In this document: one piece after another, positions 1 to 8,246 of the stretch | Position numbering within the stretch: position 1 is the first letter of the stretch | Layout: each line of letters begins with the position of its first letter | Source: a virus | Length of the DNA: 24,260 nt | Strand: one strand, 5' to 3' | Virus record (IMG/VR): IMGVR_UViG_3300008952_000293 | Coordinates: 1-24,260 of that record | Made by a program: the position numbers and the translations under genes | The notes under the pieces: generated by a model | What the model was told of the DNA's origin: nothing | The model's database searches: none | What the model saw: only the letters and a program-made list of their open reading frames with translations

Positions 1-483
1 AGTTATGTAAATGGTTCTCAAGCTTTTGATTCAGTAATAAATAATTCTGGAACTAAATATAATGGTTTAACTGATTGGGATGGTTACTATTCAACTGATT
101 TAGCATCAACTGGTGATTATACTCATCATCTTGGTAAAGCTAGAGATAGTGGAATATCAACTTATGAATTTCATGGTGGTAAAACATTTGATAATTCTAT
201 AGGTAAATCTTCAATTAAGAAAGCAAGTAATCTTAAAAAAAATGCAAAATATGCTGCAGGAACTATGGCTAAAAGTTTATTAAGTCAAGATAGTGCATAT
301 AAATTACCTGAAGTTATGTATGCATCAACTGCAGATATGACTCAGACAACTACTGGTGGATATGGTGGTACTGAGATAGAAGGTTCATGGGGTGGAAGTT
401 TATTAAAAGGTGCTTTTAATGATGACCAAAGAGAAAGAATTATGAACTTTTATAAAAACATGAATATAGTAGGAAGTCATTAA
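1..483 (+). CDS. C-terminal part of a probable virion protein (5' end outside window)
   Basis: The reading frame is open from base 1 and ends with TAA at 481-483, so the start lies upstream of the window. About 160 residues are visible. They are rich in Gly, Ser, Thr, Tyr and Asn, with a Lys-rich stretch in the middle and a Gly-rich segment (TTTGGYGGTEIEG) near the end. There is no membrane segment and no catalytic motif that I recognise. The stop overlaps the start of the next gene (TAATG), so it belongs to the same late operon. Its position just before the internal-virion-type genes suggests a structural role; that is inference from context only. An internal ATG at 265 exists but the frame is clearly coding before it. 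Confidence 0.75.
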   Translation, partial: SYVNGSQAFDSVINNSGTKYNGLTDWDGYYSTDLASTGDYTHHLGKARDSGISTYEFHGGKTFDNSIGKSSIKKASNLKKNAKYAAGTMAKSLLSQDSAYKLPEVMYASTADMTQTTTGGYGGTEIEGSWGGSLLKGAFNDDQRERIMNFYKNMNIVGSH

Positions 484-644
484 TGCCTTTTAAATCTGAA
501 AAACAAAGAAAATATTTATGGGCAAATGAACCAAAGGTCGCAAAAAAATTTGTTGACCATGCAAAAAGAAAACAATATAATAAAGGTGGATGCATTACAA
601 TTATGATTGCAACACCAATGAAAAAAGATAAGAAGAAAAAATAA
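483..644 (+). CDS. Small conserved phage protein (KSEKQRKYLWAN type)
   Basis: A 53-aa protein that starts in a TAATG overlap with the preceding stop and ends in another TAATG overlap with the next gene. The AGGAAG about 7 nt upstream of the ATG is a usable ribosome binding site. The N-terminus (PFKSEKQRKYLWANEPKVAK) matches a short motif that I recall from many phage genomes, always in tiny proteins of unknown function. The C-terminus is a Lys tract (MKKDKKKK). No function is assigned. Both overlaps and the recognised motif make it a real gene despite its size. Confidence 0.75.
   Translation: MPFKSEKQRKYLWANEPKVAKKFVDHAKRKQYNKGGCITIMIATPMKKDKKKK
553..581 (+). promoter_or_regulatory. Possible internal sigma70-type promoter
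   Basis: TTGACC (553-558), a 17-bp spacer, then TATAAT (576-581), inside the small 53-aa gene. This is 11 of 12 matches to consensus at ideal spacing. It would drive the 644 gene and those downstream. The genome is so AT-rich that a chance match is possible. Confidence 0.35.
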
Positions 645-1201
645 TGGCTGAAAGAGTAAAAGAAAATCAATTTGATAAAGTAGGAGTTAATCCTTTTAAC
701 GCACCTGTGCCTGGAGAATCCTTGACTGCATCTCCAGCTACTCAACAACCTTGGGAACAACCAGGAAAATATACAGAGCAAGATAAAGCTATGGAAGCTG
801 TATATATGGAATTAACTTCTCCAGATAATCTTGAGAAATTAATAAATATAATTAATGATGGAACTCCTTTAGATGAAATAGCTCAAGTTGTTTTATATAA
901 AGGTTATACTGAAGGATTATTTAATCCTGATTTAATGTTATTATTAATTGAACCAACTTTATATTTATTAATTGCTATAGCTGATTATGCAGATATTAAT
1001 GATTATATTTTATATGAAGGTGAAGATACAGACCCTGAAGCTGAAATTCATGGAGATGATGTTGAACCTGTTAATATGGATGAAGATGAAGTAACAGAAG
1101 AAAGACCTGAACCTAAGAAAGAAACTTTAGGGGAAAGTCTTTTAGCAAAAGTTGAATCAGAATTACCTGTAAAAGTTGCAGAGATTAAGGAGAAAGAATA
1201 A
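644..1201 (+). CDS. Probable virion-associated protein, 185 aa
   Basis: The N-terminus has an extended Pro/Asn-rich segment (NPFNAPVPGESLT, residues 16-28). It is followed by a mostly helical, hydrophobic middle (about residues 45-120, including LLLLIEPTLYLLIAIADYA) and a strongly acidic C-terminal tail (residues 120-165). I recall the 'NPF..P.PG.SLT' opening and helical core in phage late-operon proteins of unknown function. The hydrophobic stretch at 97-115 could be a buried helix rather than a membrane segment. It starts in TAATG with the previous stop and ends in TAATG with the next gene, so it is translationally coupled on both sides. Function unknown. Confidence 0.8.
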   Translation: MAERVKENQFDKVGVNPFNAPVPGESLTASPATQQPWEQPGKYTEQDKAMEAVYMELTSPDNLEKLINIINDGTPLDEIAQVVLYKGYTEGLFNPDLMLLLIEPTLYLLIAIADYADINDYILYEGEDTDPEAEIHGDDVEPVNMDEDEVTEERPEPKKETLGESLLAKVESELPVKVAEIKEKE

Positions 1202-2988
1202 TGGGATTTAATTTATGGGATATAGGAGCTGTTGCTACAGGAGCTATTGAAAGAGATAGAGAAGTAACTAAAGAAAATTTATTAATTCGTGCTGATGAAT
1301 TAAAAGCTAAAAGAGATTCTCTTATTAAAAGAAAAGATAAAAAATATGATATGGAAATTAAATCTTATTATAAAGAAAAAAATAAATTAGATAAAATTAA
1401 TTCTTTAAATGCTGAAGCTGCAGCTTTCAATGAAGCTAATAAAGCTTCAGGAAAAACTTATGACCAAGATTTATATGCAACAAGATATTTATTAGCAACT
1501 GTTGATGGTTTTTCAGATTTAGAAGAAACTGAAAGAAAGAAAATGATTAAAAATTTTGGTTCTTCTGGTAATAACTATGTAATACAAACAAAAGACCCTG
1601 ATAAATTAGCAGCATTACAAAGTAAAGAAGAAGATATTATTTTAAAAAATTATTCAAATGAACTATCAAAAGCGAAAGATGATAGCTTCTTAATTAATAA
1701 AATTTTAGGTAAATCAACTAATCAAACTCCAACAAAAGATTTAGAAGAAGCAATTAATGCAGATGTTAAAGCTTCTGAGATTGTTACTAAAATTGATGAT
1801 GCAGAAAATAAGAATAAAACAGATGGTTCATCTATAATATTAAGTAAAAAAACATATTATGAAACACCTCCAAAAGAATTTCAAACTGAATGGTCTAGTA
1901 AACGAGATGCCATTACATTTGATATAAGTAAAAATAATAATAACACATTTAAATTTTTATCTTTAACTGCTGGATTAGGTGGTGGAGATGAATTAAGTTA
2001 TAAATATAATAAAACAGATAGTAAAATTGAAGGTATGAATGGACCTGCTATAGAAAATCTTTTAGCTATGGAAACCATGTTTACTGACATTAAAAATAGT
2101 AAGGATACTATGCTGAAACATTATAATGAAGTTGATTCCAATAAGGGAAATATTGGTAAACACTTTAATGCGGATAATGTTTATAAAGAAATGAGTTCTC
2201 TATTAAAAGATAGAGGAAGTAATATTAATAGAGGAGCAGGAAATCCTTTAAAGAATTTAAGATTAACTACATTTGTTCCTATATCAATTGCAAATCAAGA
2301 TAATATTTTGATGATGGGTGAAGTTGCAGTTGATTTATCAGATGCCAAACAAATGAAAAGTGTTGCTAATCATATGGCAGATTTTATTAAAACTGAAGCA
2401 TTATTAGCTAATAAAGATATTGATGATGTTGAATTACAAGACATTGGTGCTAGAATATATAAAAATTTATATCATGGTGATGCAAATACAGTTGTTAAAT
2501 TTAAAAATTATTTATACAACAATGATGAAAATATTAAAAAAGCATTTGATGATGGTCCTAAGAAAAAAGATGAAACAGCAAAAACTACTGAGGGAGAAAC
2601 AACTAATGTTGAAACAACTTCAGATGGTAAGGTCGCTGCATCTGAAACAAAATTTAAAATTAGTACAACTAAAGATGGTAGTGCAGCAGTAATAGTAGAT
2701 GGTGAAGCTTTTAAAATTAAAGATAATCTAGAATATTTAAAATCAATAGATGATGCAGATTTACAAAACGCAATTTCTGAAGCATTAAAATTTGAAAATG
2801 ATATGAAGAAAGGACCTGAAGTTGGACTTCCAGAAAAATATTTAAAAGATGAGAATGGAAATTATATTACCAGAGGAAAAAATAGAAGAAAAGTTATTAA
2901 TCCTGAATGGCAAAAACTACAAGATATGAACAAAGCTATAGTAGCTTCTAATGTAAAACCAGTTATTCCAAAAAGAAAAATTAGATAG
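1201..2988 (+). CDS. Large internal-virion-type protein of unknown function, 595 aa
   Basis: A long soluble protein preceded by a good ribosome binding site (AAGGAGAAAG, about 6 nt from the ATG), starting in a TAATG overlap. Residues 15-75 are highly charged and predicted helical or coiled-coil (many Lys, Glu, Asp). The middle is Asn/Lys/Asp-rich. Residues 455-480 form a Thr/Glu-rich linker (KTTEGETTNVETT), and the C-terminal part is basic. There is no signal peptide or membrane segment. Its size and its position before a giant lysozyme-bearing protein fit a T7 gp14/gp15-like internal core protein. I see no diagnostic motif, so this is placement-based inference. Confidence 0.75.
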   Translation: MGFNLWDIGAVATGAIERDREVTKENLLIRADELKAKRDSLIKRKDKKYDMEIKSYYKEKNKLDKINSLNAEAAAFNEANKASGKTYDQDLYATRYLLATVDGFSDLEETERKKMIKNFGSSGNNYVIQTKDPDKLAALQSKEEDIILKNYSNELSKAKDDSFLINKILGKSTNQTPTKDLEEAINADVKASEIVTKIDDAENKNKTDGSSIILSKKTYYETPPKEFQTEWSSKRDAITFDISKNNNNTFKFLSLTAGLGGGDELSYKYNKTDSKIEGMNGPAIENLLAMETMFTDIKNSKDTMLKHYNEVDSNKGNIGKHFNADNVYKEMSSLLKDRGSNINRGAGNPLKNLRLTTFVPISIANQDNILMMGEVAVDLSDAKQMKSVANHMADFIKTEALLANKDIDDVELQDIGARIYKNLYHGDANTVVKFKNYLYNNDENIKKAFDDGPKKKDETAKTTEGETTNVETTSDGKVAASETKFKISTTKDGSAAVIVDGEAFKIKDNLEYLKSIDDADLQNAISEALKFENDMKKGPEVGLPEKYLKDENGNYITRGKNRRKVINPEWQKLQDMNKAIVASNVKPVIPKRKIR

Positions 2989-3001
2989 TGAGCTATGACT
3001 T

Positions 3002-5338
3002 ATGGCAGAACAAATCTCAACAATCATAGACAAATCCAAATTAGTTGGTGGGGAAGTCATCAACGAACAAATTCTTGAATCTCAAGAAGAAGAAAAAAAT
3101 AAAGAAAAAGAAACAGAAGTAATTTCAGAAACATTAATTGATAAATCAAAATTAATTGGTGGCGAAAAAGTTGAAGAACCTACCCAAATAACTTTCACAA
3201 CAGACTCTATAATAGACAAATCCAAATTAGTTGGTGGCGAAAATGCTATAACTGGTGAAGCATATACTGAACCTACAAATTGGGATAGATTAGAATATGG
3301 TTGGGATAAAGAAACTATGGCTTTTGGTAATCTGTTTAGAATTGGAAAAGCTTATGTTCAAGATATATTTGATGATGATAAAACTTTTAAAGATTATATT
3401 TTAGAAAATGAAAATAAAAGAATAGAAGATTTATATAAAGAACATTGGAAATTTAAAGGTCGTGAAGATGAGGGTGGTTTAACTACAGTTGGTTCTATCG
3501 CTTCCATGTTATTAGACCCATATTATTTAGCTGGATATTTAAATCCAATTAGTGTCAGAGCTATGGCAAATCCAATTAGCTCAGCAACTTTAAATGGTTT
3601 GTTAATATCAGGTGATGTTATATTAGATGACTTAGCAAAAACTGGTGAAGTAGATTGGAATAAAGTTAAAGTAAGTGGAGCAACTGCAGCAGCAATTGGA
3701 GCAGTAATCCCTATTGGTTCAAAAATAATTAAAAAATATGCTCCGAAAATGATTGAATCGGAAGTTAAATTAGTTGCTGAATTTATAGATAAAAAACTTG
3801 CAAGAAATAATAATCTTTCCACTTCTCAATTAAAAAAAATTCAAGCTGTTTCTACAAGTGCAGAAGTAAAAACTGCAAATAATGAATTAATAAAATGGAC
3901 TAGAAATTTTGTTGCTCCAATGGCAGCAGAAACTAGAAAGTTTAAAGCTCTTGAAAAGACATTATTAGAAAAAAGAAATTTATTAATTAATATTAGAAAA
4001 TTAAAAGGGAAAAAGAAACCAATACCAGGAAAATTATCTGGTATGTTAAAACAGGAACCTCTTAGTAAACAAATTGTTAATATTAGAAATCAAATTATAG
4101 ATGCAAAAAAAGCAAGTGAAGCTGCTAAAAAAATATTAATAGATAAACAAGCTAAAAAATTAGATAAATGGTCTGAGTTAGTTGCAAATAGAAATACAAA
4201 AATTTTAGAACAATTAAGAAAAAATGAAACAAGAATTGATTGGGCAGCTAGAGGTTTATTATCTGCTACAATAAGACCATTAGTTGGTGCTGGAATGGGT
4301 ACTGTTGGTGGAATTTTATTTGGTGATGAAGAAACTGATTTAATGTATTGGGCTACTGCTGGTGCTGTTGCAGGTCAAATGCAAAAGATGATAGCAAGAA
4401 GTTCTAAGTTTGGAACTCAATTAGAAAAAGGAAAAATATTAGGAGTTATTGATAGAGAACTAACTCAATTAGCTTTACAAAAAGTTAGAGATTTAATGTC
4501 AGCAACAAGTTCTTCTAAATTAAATTCTTATGGTGGAGCTACAGAAAAAATAAGTAAACTTTTATTAAGAGAAATTGATTCACCTGTTCAAGAAAAATCT
4601 GCAATCGCTGTTGCTGAACAAATGCAAAGATACTTCTTTAGAAAAGCTGATAATCTTACTAAAGGTTATACTGCTGCTGAACAAGCTGAAGCTATTTCAC
4701 TTCTTAGAGGAAAACAAATAACAAAAGAAACTCCTAAAAGAGTAGAGGAATTATCAAAAAATATTAAAACTTATCTAGATGAGTTTAAAGATTTATATAA
4801 TTCAGCAGGATTCTTTTCTAAAAAAGAAATAGATAATTATTTTCCTAGAGTTTTAAATTTTGATTTAATTAAAAGAGATGAAAAAGCTTTCTTAAAAACT
4901 GTTGAAGGTATTTATAAAAGTTTAGGACATAAAAATCCAGAAAAAGCTGCTTTAAATTATTATAATGGACATAAAACTTCTGGTGATAGTGTATTTAATG
5001 CTTTAGTATTAAAAGAAATGTTTGCAAAATCTACATCAGGTGTTTCAAAAGAAGGTAACAAATTTATTATCACTCCAGTTAGTGAACATATTACTAAAGA
5101 AAGAGCTTTAAAAGGTCCATATAAATTAGTAGAAGAAGTATTAGAAAAAAAAGGATACTTAGTAAATGATGCTAGATTTATATTAAGTAGAATTGCAAAT
5201 GATTCAGTAAAATCTATTGCGTTTGCTAGACAGTTTGGAACTCATGGAGAATTATTACAACCTTTCTTTAAACAAATACGAGATAAATATTTAAAATCAG
5301 GATTAGAAACTGATAAAGCTTTAAGTGCAGCAAATTAA
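3002..5338 (+). CDS. Giant internal virion protein, N-terminal part (778 aa, ends at an in-frame TAA)
   Basis: It begins with three copies of a decapeptide IDKSKLVGGE/IDKSKLIGGE at residues 9-18, 46-55 and 71-80, separated by acidic linkers. Then follow a globular part, an Ala/Gly-rich helix (about 225-245), a long Lys-rich helical region (250-410), and a Gly-rich hydrophobic segment (RPLVGAGMGTVGGILFG, about 424-440). The TAA at 5336-5338 is in the same frame as the next gene. Removing it would give one open frame from 3002 to 7306 (1,434 residues), close to the 1,318 residues of the T7 DNA-ejection protein gp16. I infer that both parts belong to a gp16-like ejection protein. No ribosome binding site is obvious just before 3002. 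Confidence 0.8.
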   Translation: MAEQISTIIDKSKLVGGEVINEQILESQEEEKNKEKETEVISETLIDKSKLIGGEKVEEPTQITFTTDSIIDKSKLVGGENAITGEAYTEPTNWDRLEYGWDKETMAFGNLFRIGKAYVQDIFDDDKTFKDYILENENKRIEDLYKEHWKFKGREDEGGLTTVGSIASMLLDPYYLAGYLNPISVRAMANPISSATLNGLLISGDVILDDLAKTGEVDWNKVKVSGATAAAIGAVIPIGSKIIKKYAPKMIESEVKLVAEFIDKKLARNNNLSTSQLKKIQAVSTSAEVKTANNELIKWTRNFVAPMAAETRKFKALEKTLLEKRNLLINIRKLKGKKKPIPGKLSGMLKQEPLSKQIVNIRNQIIDAKKASEAAKKILIDKQAKKLDKWSELVANRNTKILEQLRKNETRIDWAARGLLSATIRPLVGAGMGTVGGILFGDEETDLMYWATAGAVAGQMQKMIARSSKFGTQLEKGKILGVIDRELTQLALQKVRDLMSATSSSKLNSYGGATEKISKLLLREIDSPVQEKSAIAVAEQMQRYFFRKADNLTKGYTAAEQAEAISLLRGKQITKETPKRVEELSKNIKTYLDEFKDLYNSAGFFSKKEIDNYFPRVLNFDLIKRDEKAFLKTVEGIYKSLGHKNPEKAALNYYNGHKTSGDSVFNALVLKEMFAKSTSGVSKEGNKFIITPVSEHITKERALKGPYKLVEEVLEKKGYLVNDARFILSRIANDSVKSIAFARQFGTHGELLQPFFKQIRDKYLKSGLETDKALSAAN

Positions 5339-5341
5339 GAA

Positions 5342-7306
5342 ATGAAATTAGTAGCTAATACTATTGATGCATATTTTGATAGACATGGTGTAGCTATGAC
5401 AGGTGCATCAAAATCAGCAGCAGGTATTATTGCTACATTAGGTAATGCTAATATGTTAGGTAGAGTTACTATAACATCTTTAGGTGATTTAGTTCAACCT
5501 TTTCAAAATTCTAGTAGCTTTAGAGCAATTGTTCAAGGTTGGAGAAAGACTGCTTTACGAGGAAAAAAAGAATCAGGTTTAGCTAGAAATTTAAACTATG
5601 ATATTAGTAATGAAATTCAACAAGGTCTAATTAAATCTGCTGGAATGGAAAGTAAAAACGTAGTAATGGGTAATAGTTTTATGGGTCAAACACCAAATCA
5701 AAAAATTAATAATATAATGTTTAAATTTTTAGGATTAGAATGGTTGACTGGTTATGCTAGAAGATTTGCTTATAATGTTGGAAATGCTGATGCTTTTTAT
5801 TTATCCAAAACTTTAAATCAATTAACAAAAAAAGGATTAGATAATAGTGGTAGAGCAAAACGAATTAAATATTTTTTAGAAAATAATTATGGAATAAATA
5901 ATAGACAAGCTTTACAAATAGGTGCAGCTAAAAATTTTGATGATGCTATTTTAAATAATGCTAATAAAAAAGTTATAGAACAAGCAGGTGTAATAACTTC
6001 TAATAGAGACGCATTGATTCCTCAAGTATCTAATAGATTATTATTTACTCAAAGTAATAATCAATGGGTTAGATTAATGGGTCAGTTTTTATCATGGGCA
6101 CAAGCAAAGTCTGCACAAACAAATAAAATATTACAAAGAATAGAAAATGGAAGTGCAAAAACTTTAGTTAAAACTTTAGCAGTATTACCAGTTTATAGTG
6201 GAATTCAATCATTAAGAGAATTAGCAAAACATGGTGAAGTAGTAACTGACTATGATGCAAATAATAATAGATGGTGGGCAGAGGGTGCAAGACTTTCAGG
6301 TATGTTTGGTTTCTTACCAGAATTAGTTGCTAATAGATTTATTGGACCAGGTTCTAGAGAACCATGGTACTTATTTGCTCCCTTTTTTCAAATTATATCA
6401 GCACCTGGACAAGCTATTAAACAAGCATGGGATGGAAATACCGACAGAGCTATAAGAATTATTAATGAAAGATTATTACCACTTCCTAATTGGAGAAGAA
6501 GATTATGGGATTTATTTCAGATTCCAAAACCTCTGAAATTAAAAGGTTCAGGTACAATAGGTGGGGAACTTATGCCTTTTGAATTAGGTGGTTTAGTTCT
6601 TAGAAAGAAATTTAAAAAAGGAGATGTAGTAGAAGCTGCTGCTATGGAAGATATAAACTTAAACCAACAGGAAGATATGAATATAAAAGATTTAGCAAGT
6701 GTCGCTGCTGCAGCAACAATAGCTACAACAGGAGTAGATGCAGAGATAAATAAAGCTGTAGAAAATAAAATAGTACCTCCTCCTATAGAAGAAAAACAAA
6801 TTTTACCTGAAGCAAAACCTATTTATGCTGAAGAAAAATTTTTAAAATATATAGAAAAAGTAGAAAACCCTAATCTTAAACATGGAATGATACATAAATC
6901 TATTGAAGGTGGTAATGATACAATAGCATTTGGACATAAACTTACAGATAAAGAAATAAAAGATAACAAAGTTTATGGTTATGACTTAAATAACTTAACT
7001 AAAGAAAATGCAAAACATATATTACTATTAGATTTACAAAAAGCAGATGAACAATTACAGGCAGATTATGGAGAAAAATATAATAAGTTAGATAAAAACA
7101 GAAAACAAATGCTTATTGATTTTCAATATAATATGGGTAGTGTAGGATTAAATAAATTTAAAAATTTTAAAGAAGGTCTTTTTTCTAATGATATAAACAA
7201 AATGAAAAAAGAATATGAAAGAGGATTTACAAATGAACAGGGAGAATTTAAACAATTAACTGGAAGAAATAAGGATTTTTTCAAGTACTTCTTTGTTGAC
7301 AAGTAA
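5342..7306 (+). CDS. Giant internal virion protein, C-terminal part with lysozyme domain (654 aa)
   Basis: It continues the frame of the preceding gene one codon after its TAA. The ATG at 5342 has no convincing ribosome binding site. Residues 1-410 look like the C-terminal body of an internal virion protein: helical, with amphipathic segments. Residues 430-495 include an Ala-rich hydrophobic stretch and a Pro/Glu-rich linker. Residues 500-654 resemble a GH24/T4-type lysozyme, with a possible catalytic Glu in YIEKVE, the core NDTIAFGHKLT corresponding to TIGxGHxLT, FQYNMGSVGLNKF, and a late LTGRN. Such a domain on an ejection protein would cut peptidoglycan locally during DNA entry. It could also be the phage endolysin, since no separate one is evident in this window. 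Confidence 0.8.
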   Translation: MKLVANTIDAYFDRHGVAMTGASKSAAGIIATLGNANMLGRVTITSLGDLVQPFQNSSSFRAIVQGWRKTALRGKKESGLARNLNYDISNEIQQGLIKSAGMESKNVVMGNSFMGQTPNQKINNIMFKFLGLEWLTGYARRFAYNVGNADAFYLSKTLNQLTKKGLDNSGRAKRIKYFLENNYGINNRQALQIGAAKNFDDAILNNANKKVIEQAGVITSNRDALIPQVSNRLLFTQSNNQWVRLMGQFLSWAQAKSAQTNKILQRIENGSAKTLVKTLAVLPVYSGIQSLRELAKHGEVVTDYDANNNRWWAEGARLSGMFGFLPELVANRFIGPGSREPWYLFAPFFQIISAPGQAIKQAWDGNTDRAIRIINERLLPLPNWRRRLWDLFQIPKPLKLKGSGTIGGELMPFELGGLVLRKKFKKGDVVEAAAMEDINLNQQEDMNIKDLASVAAAATIATTGVDAEINKAVENKIVPPPIEEKQILPEAKPIYAEEKFLKYIEKVENPNLKHGMIHKSIEGGNDTIAFGHKLTDKEIKDNKVYGYDLNNLTKENAKHILLLDLQKADEQLQADYGEKYNKLDKNRKQMLIDFQYNMGSVGLNKFKNFKEGLFSNDINKMKKEYERGFTNEQGEFKQLTGRNKDFFKYFFVDK

Positions 7307-7324
7307 AGAAATTCCTACTATAAT
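7296..7324 (+). promoter_or_regulatory. Perfect sigma70-type promoter for hsp20
   Basis: TTGACA (7296-7301), exactly 17 bp, then TATAAT (7319-7324): a 12/12 consensus match at optimal spacing. The -35 lies inside the last codons of the upstream gene. Transcription would start near 7331, giving a leader of about 58 nt before hsp20. Confidence 0.85.
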
Positions 7325-7332
7325 ATAGGAAT
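7311..7332 (+). promoter_or_regulatory. Palindrome enclosing the -10 box of the hsp20 promoter
   Basis: ATTCCTA (7311-7317) and TAGGAAT (7326-7332) are perfect 7-bp inverted arms on either side of the TATAAT. The position is ideal for an operator that blocks the promoter. There is no T-tract after it, so it is not an intrinsic terminator. Confidence 0.5.
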
Positions 7333-7388
7333 GAAGTAATGCCCATTGTGGGGTTACTCAATTTAAATCGCTTAACGAAAGGATTAAT

Positions 7389-7808
7389 ATGACACATTAC
7401 GATTTAATAAACTTTGACCCATTTAAAAACTTCTCTATCGGTTTTGATAGAATGTTTGATTCATTGAATGAGGTCTCTAAGATAAACACTTCAAACTTTC
7501 CACCATATAATATCAGAAAGATAAAGGATGGTAAGTATCAGGTAGAGATGGCATTAGCTGGGTTCTCTAAGTCTGACATCAAGTGTGAGTTGCAAGATGG
7601 CATACTTACAGTTGTAGCAAAGAAAGAACAAAAGGATAGTGATAACTTGATTCATCAAGGGATTGCTTCTAGAAGTGTGTTAAGGAAGTTTACTCTATCA
7701 GAGTATATGAAGGTAGAAGATGCTGATTTTAAAGATGGAATGCTTAAAATCAAACTCTATCAAGACTTACCTGAAGAGAAAAAACCTAAGACAATAAAGA
7801 TTAAGTAA
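7389..7808 (+). CDS. hsp20: Small heat shock protein (Hsp20/IbpA family)
   Basis: A 139-aa ATP-independent holdase chaperone. The N-terminal YDLINFDPF...GFDRMFD (residues 4-25) is typical of IbpA-like proteins. The alpha-crystallin domain spans about residues 40-135: PPYNIRK, then YQVEMALAGFSKSDIKCELQ, then LTVVAKKE, then a long basic segment with the FTLSE and FKDGMLKIKL strands. The length is normal for the family. The ribosome binding site is strong (GAAAGGA, 5 nt from the ATG). It uses AAG and C/G-ending codons more often than its neighbours, which suggests acquisition from a different source. Hsp20 genes are known from marine phages, where they may protect virion assembly or the stressed host; the role here is inferred. 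Confidence 0.95.
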   Translation: MTHYDLINFDPFKNFSIGFDRMFDSLNEVSKINTSNFPPYNIRKIKDGKYQVEMALAGFSKSDIKCELQDGILTVVAKKEQKDSDNLIHQGIASRSVLRKFTLSEYMKVEDADFKDGMLKIKLYQDLPEEKKPKTIKIK

Positions 7809-7819
7809 TCTTTACTGTG

Positions 7820-7855
7820 ATGGCGGTAACAACCTGTGAGTTGCTCTGCCGCCAT
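7820..7855 (+). other. GC-rich hairpin after hsp20 (possible terminator or processing structure)
   Basis: ATGGCGG (7820-7826) pairs perfectly with CCGCCAT (7849-7855), and CAAC/GTTG can pair inside. This is by far the most GC-rich stem in a very AT-rich region. The next bases are GAAAAATTATT rather than a T-run, so classical intrinsic termination is doubtful. A transcript-stabilising or processing structure is equally possible. Confidence 0.55.
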
Positions 7856-7866
7856 GAAAAATTATT

Positions 7867-8232
7867 ATGATACCATACAATATATTATTTAAACTTGGTT
7901 CAAAAGCTGTCGGTACTTTTATGACAAGAAGAAAAGAAAAGTCTGACAGAGCACACGCAATAGCTATGCAAGAGATGGCTACTGGAAATGAAAGAGCTAA
8001 AAGAAATGGTTCTTTATTTTTAGATTTAATTCTCGGTGCATTTATATTAGCACCACTTGGAGTACTAGCTTATGGTTCTTACTTCGGTGATGAAATGATA
8101 TTACAAAGAACTGAATTTTATTTTAACAGACTAAAAGAAATTCCTGAAGTCTACCTTTACTTAGTGTTTATAGTAGTCGGTGGAAATTATGGAATATCAG
8201 TTACGAGTTTATTAAAAAATAGAAAAAAATAA
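7867..8232 (+). CDS. Two-TM membrane protein, holin candidate
   Basis: A 121-aa protein. The N-terminal 50 residues are basic and amphipathic (FMTRRKEKSDRAHAIAMQEM). Two hydrophobic membrane segments follow (about residues 50-72, LFLDLILGAFILAPLGVLAYG, and 95-112, VYLYLVFIVVGGNYGIS), and the end is Lys-rich (LLKNRKK). The length, the two segments and the charged ends fit a holin, which would permeabilise the inner membrane at lysis. The N-terminal DRAHAIAMQE pattern resembles GTA-type holins (from memory). It opens the cluster of small membrane and secreted genes. No strong ribosome binding site is seen. The function is inferred from architecture and context. Confidence 0.8.
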   Translation: MIPYNILFKLGSKAVGTFMTRRKEKSDRAHAIAMQEMATGNERAKRNGSLFLDLILGAFILAPLGVLAYGSYFGDEMILQRTEFYFNRLKEIPEVYLYLVFIVVGGNYGISVTSLLKNRKK

Positions 8233-8246
8233 AATGAGGAGTACTT

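Noticed and set aside
440-781. Minus-strand 113-aa frame, hydrophobic and Phe/Ser-rich
   Set aside because: Antisense shadow across three coupled plus-strand genes.
2420-2692. Plus-strand Met/Lys/Leu/Gln-rich 90-aa frame
   Set aside because: Out-of-frame shadow inside the 595-aa gene with low-complexity composition.
3523-3822. Minus-strand 99-aa frame inside the ejection-type gene
   Set aside because: Antisense shadow without ribosome binding site or coupling.
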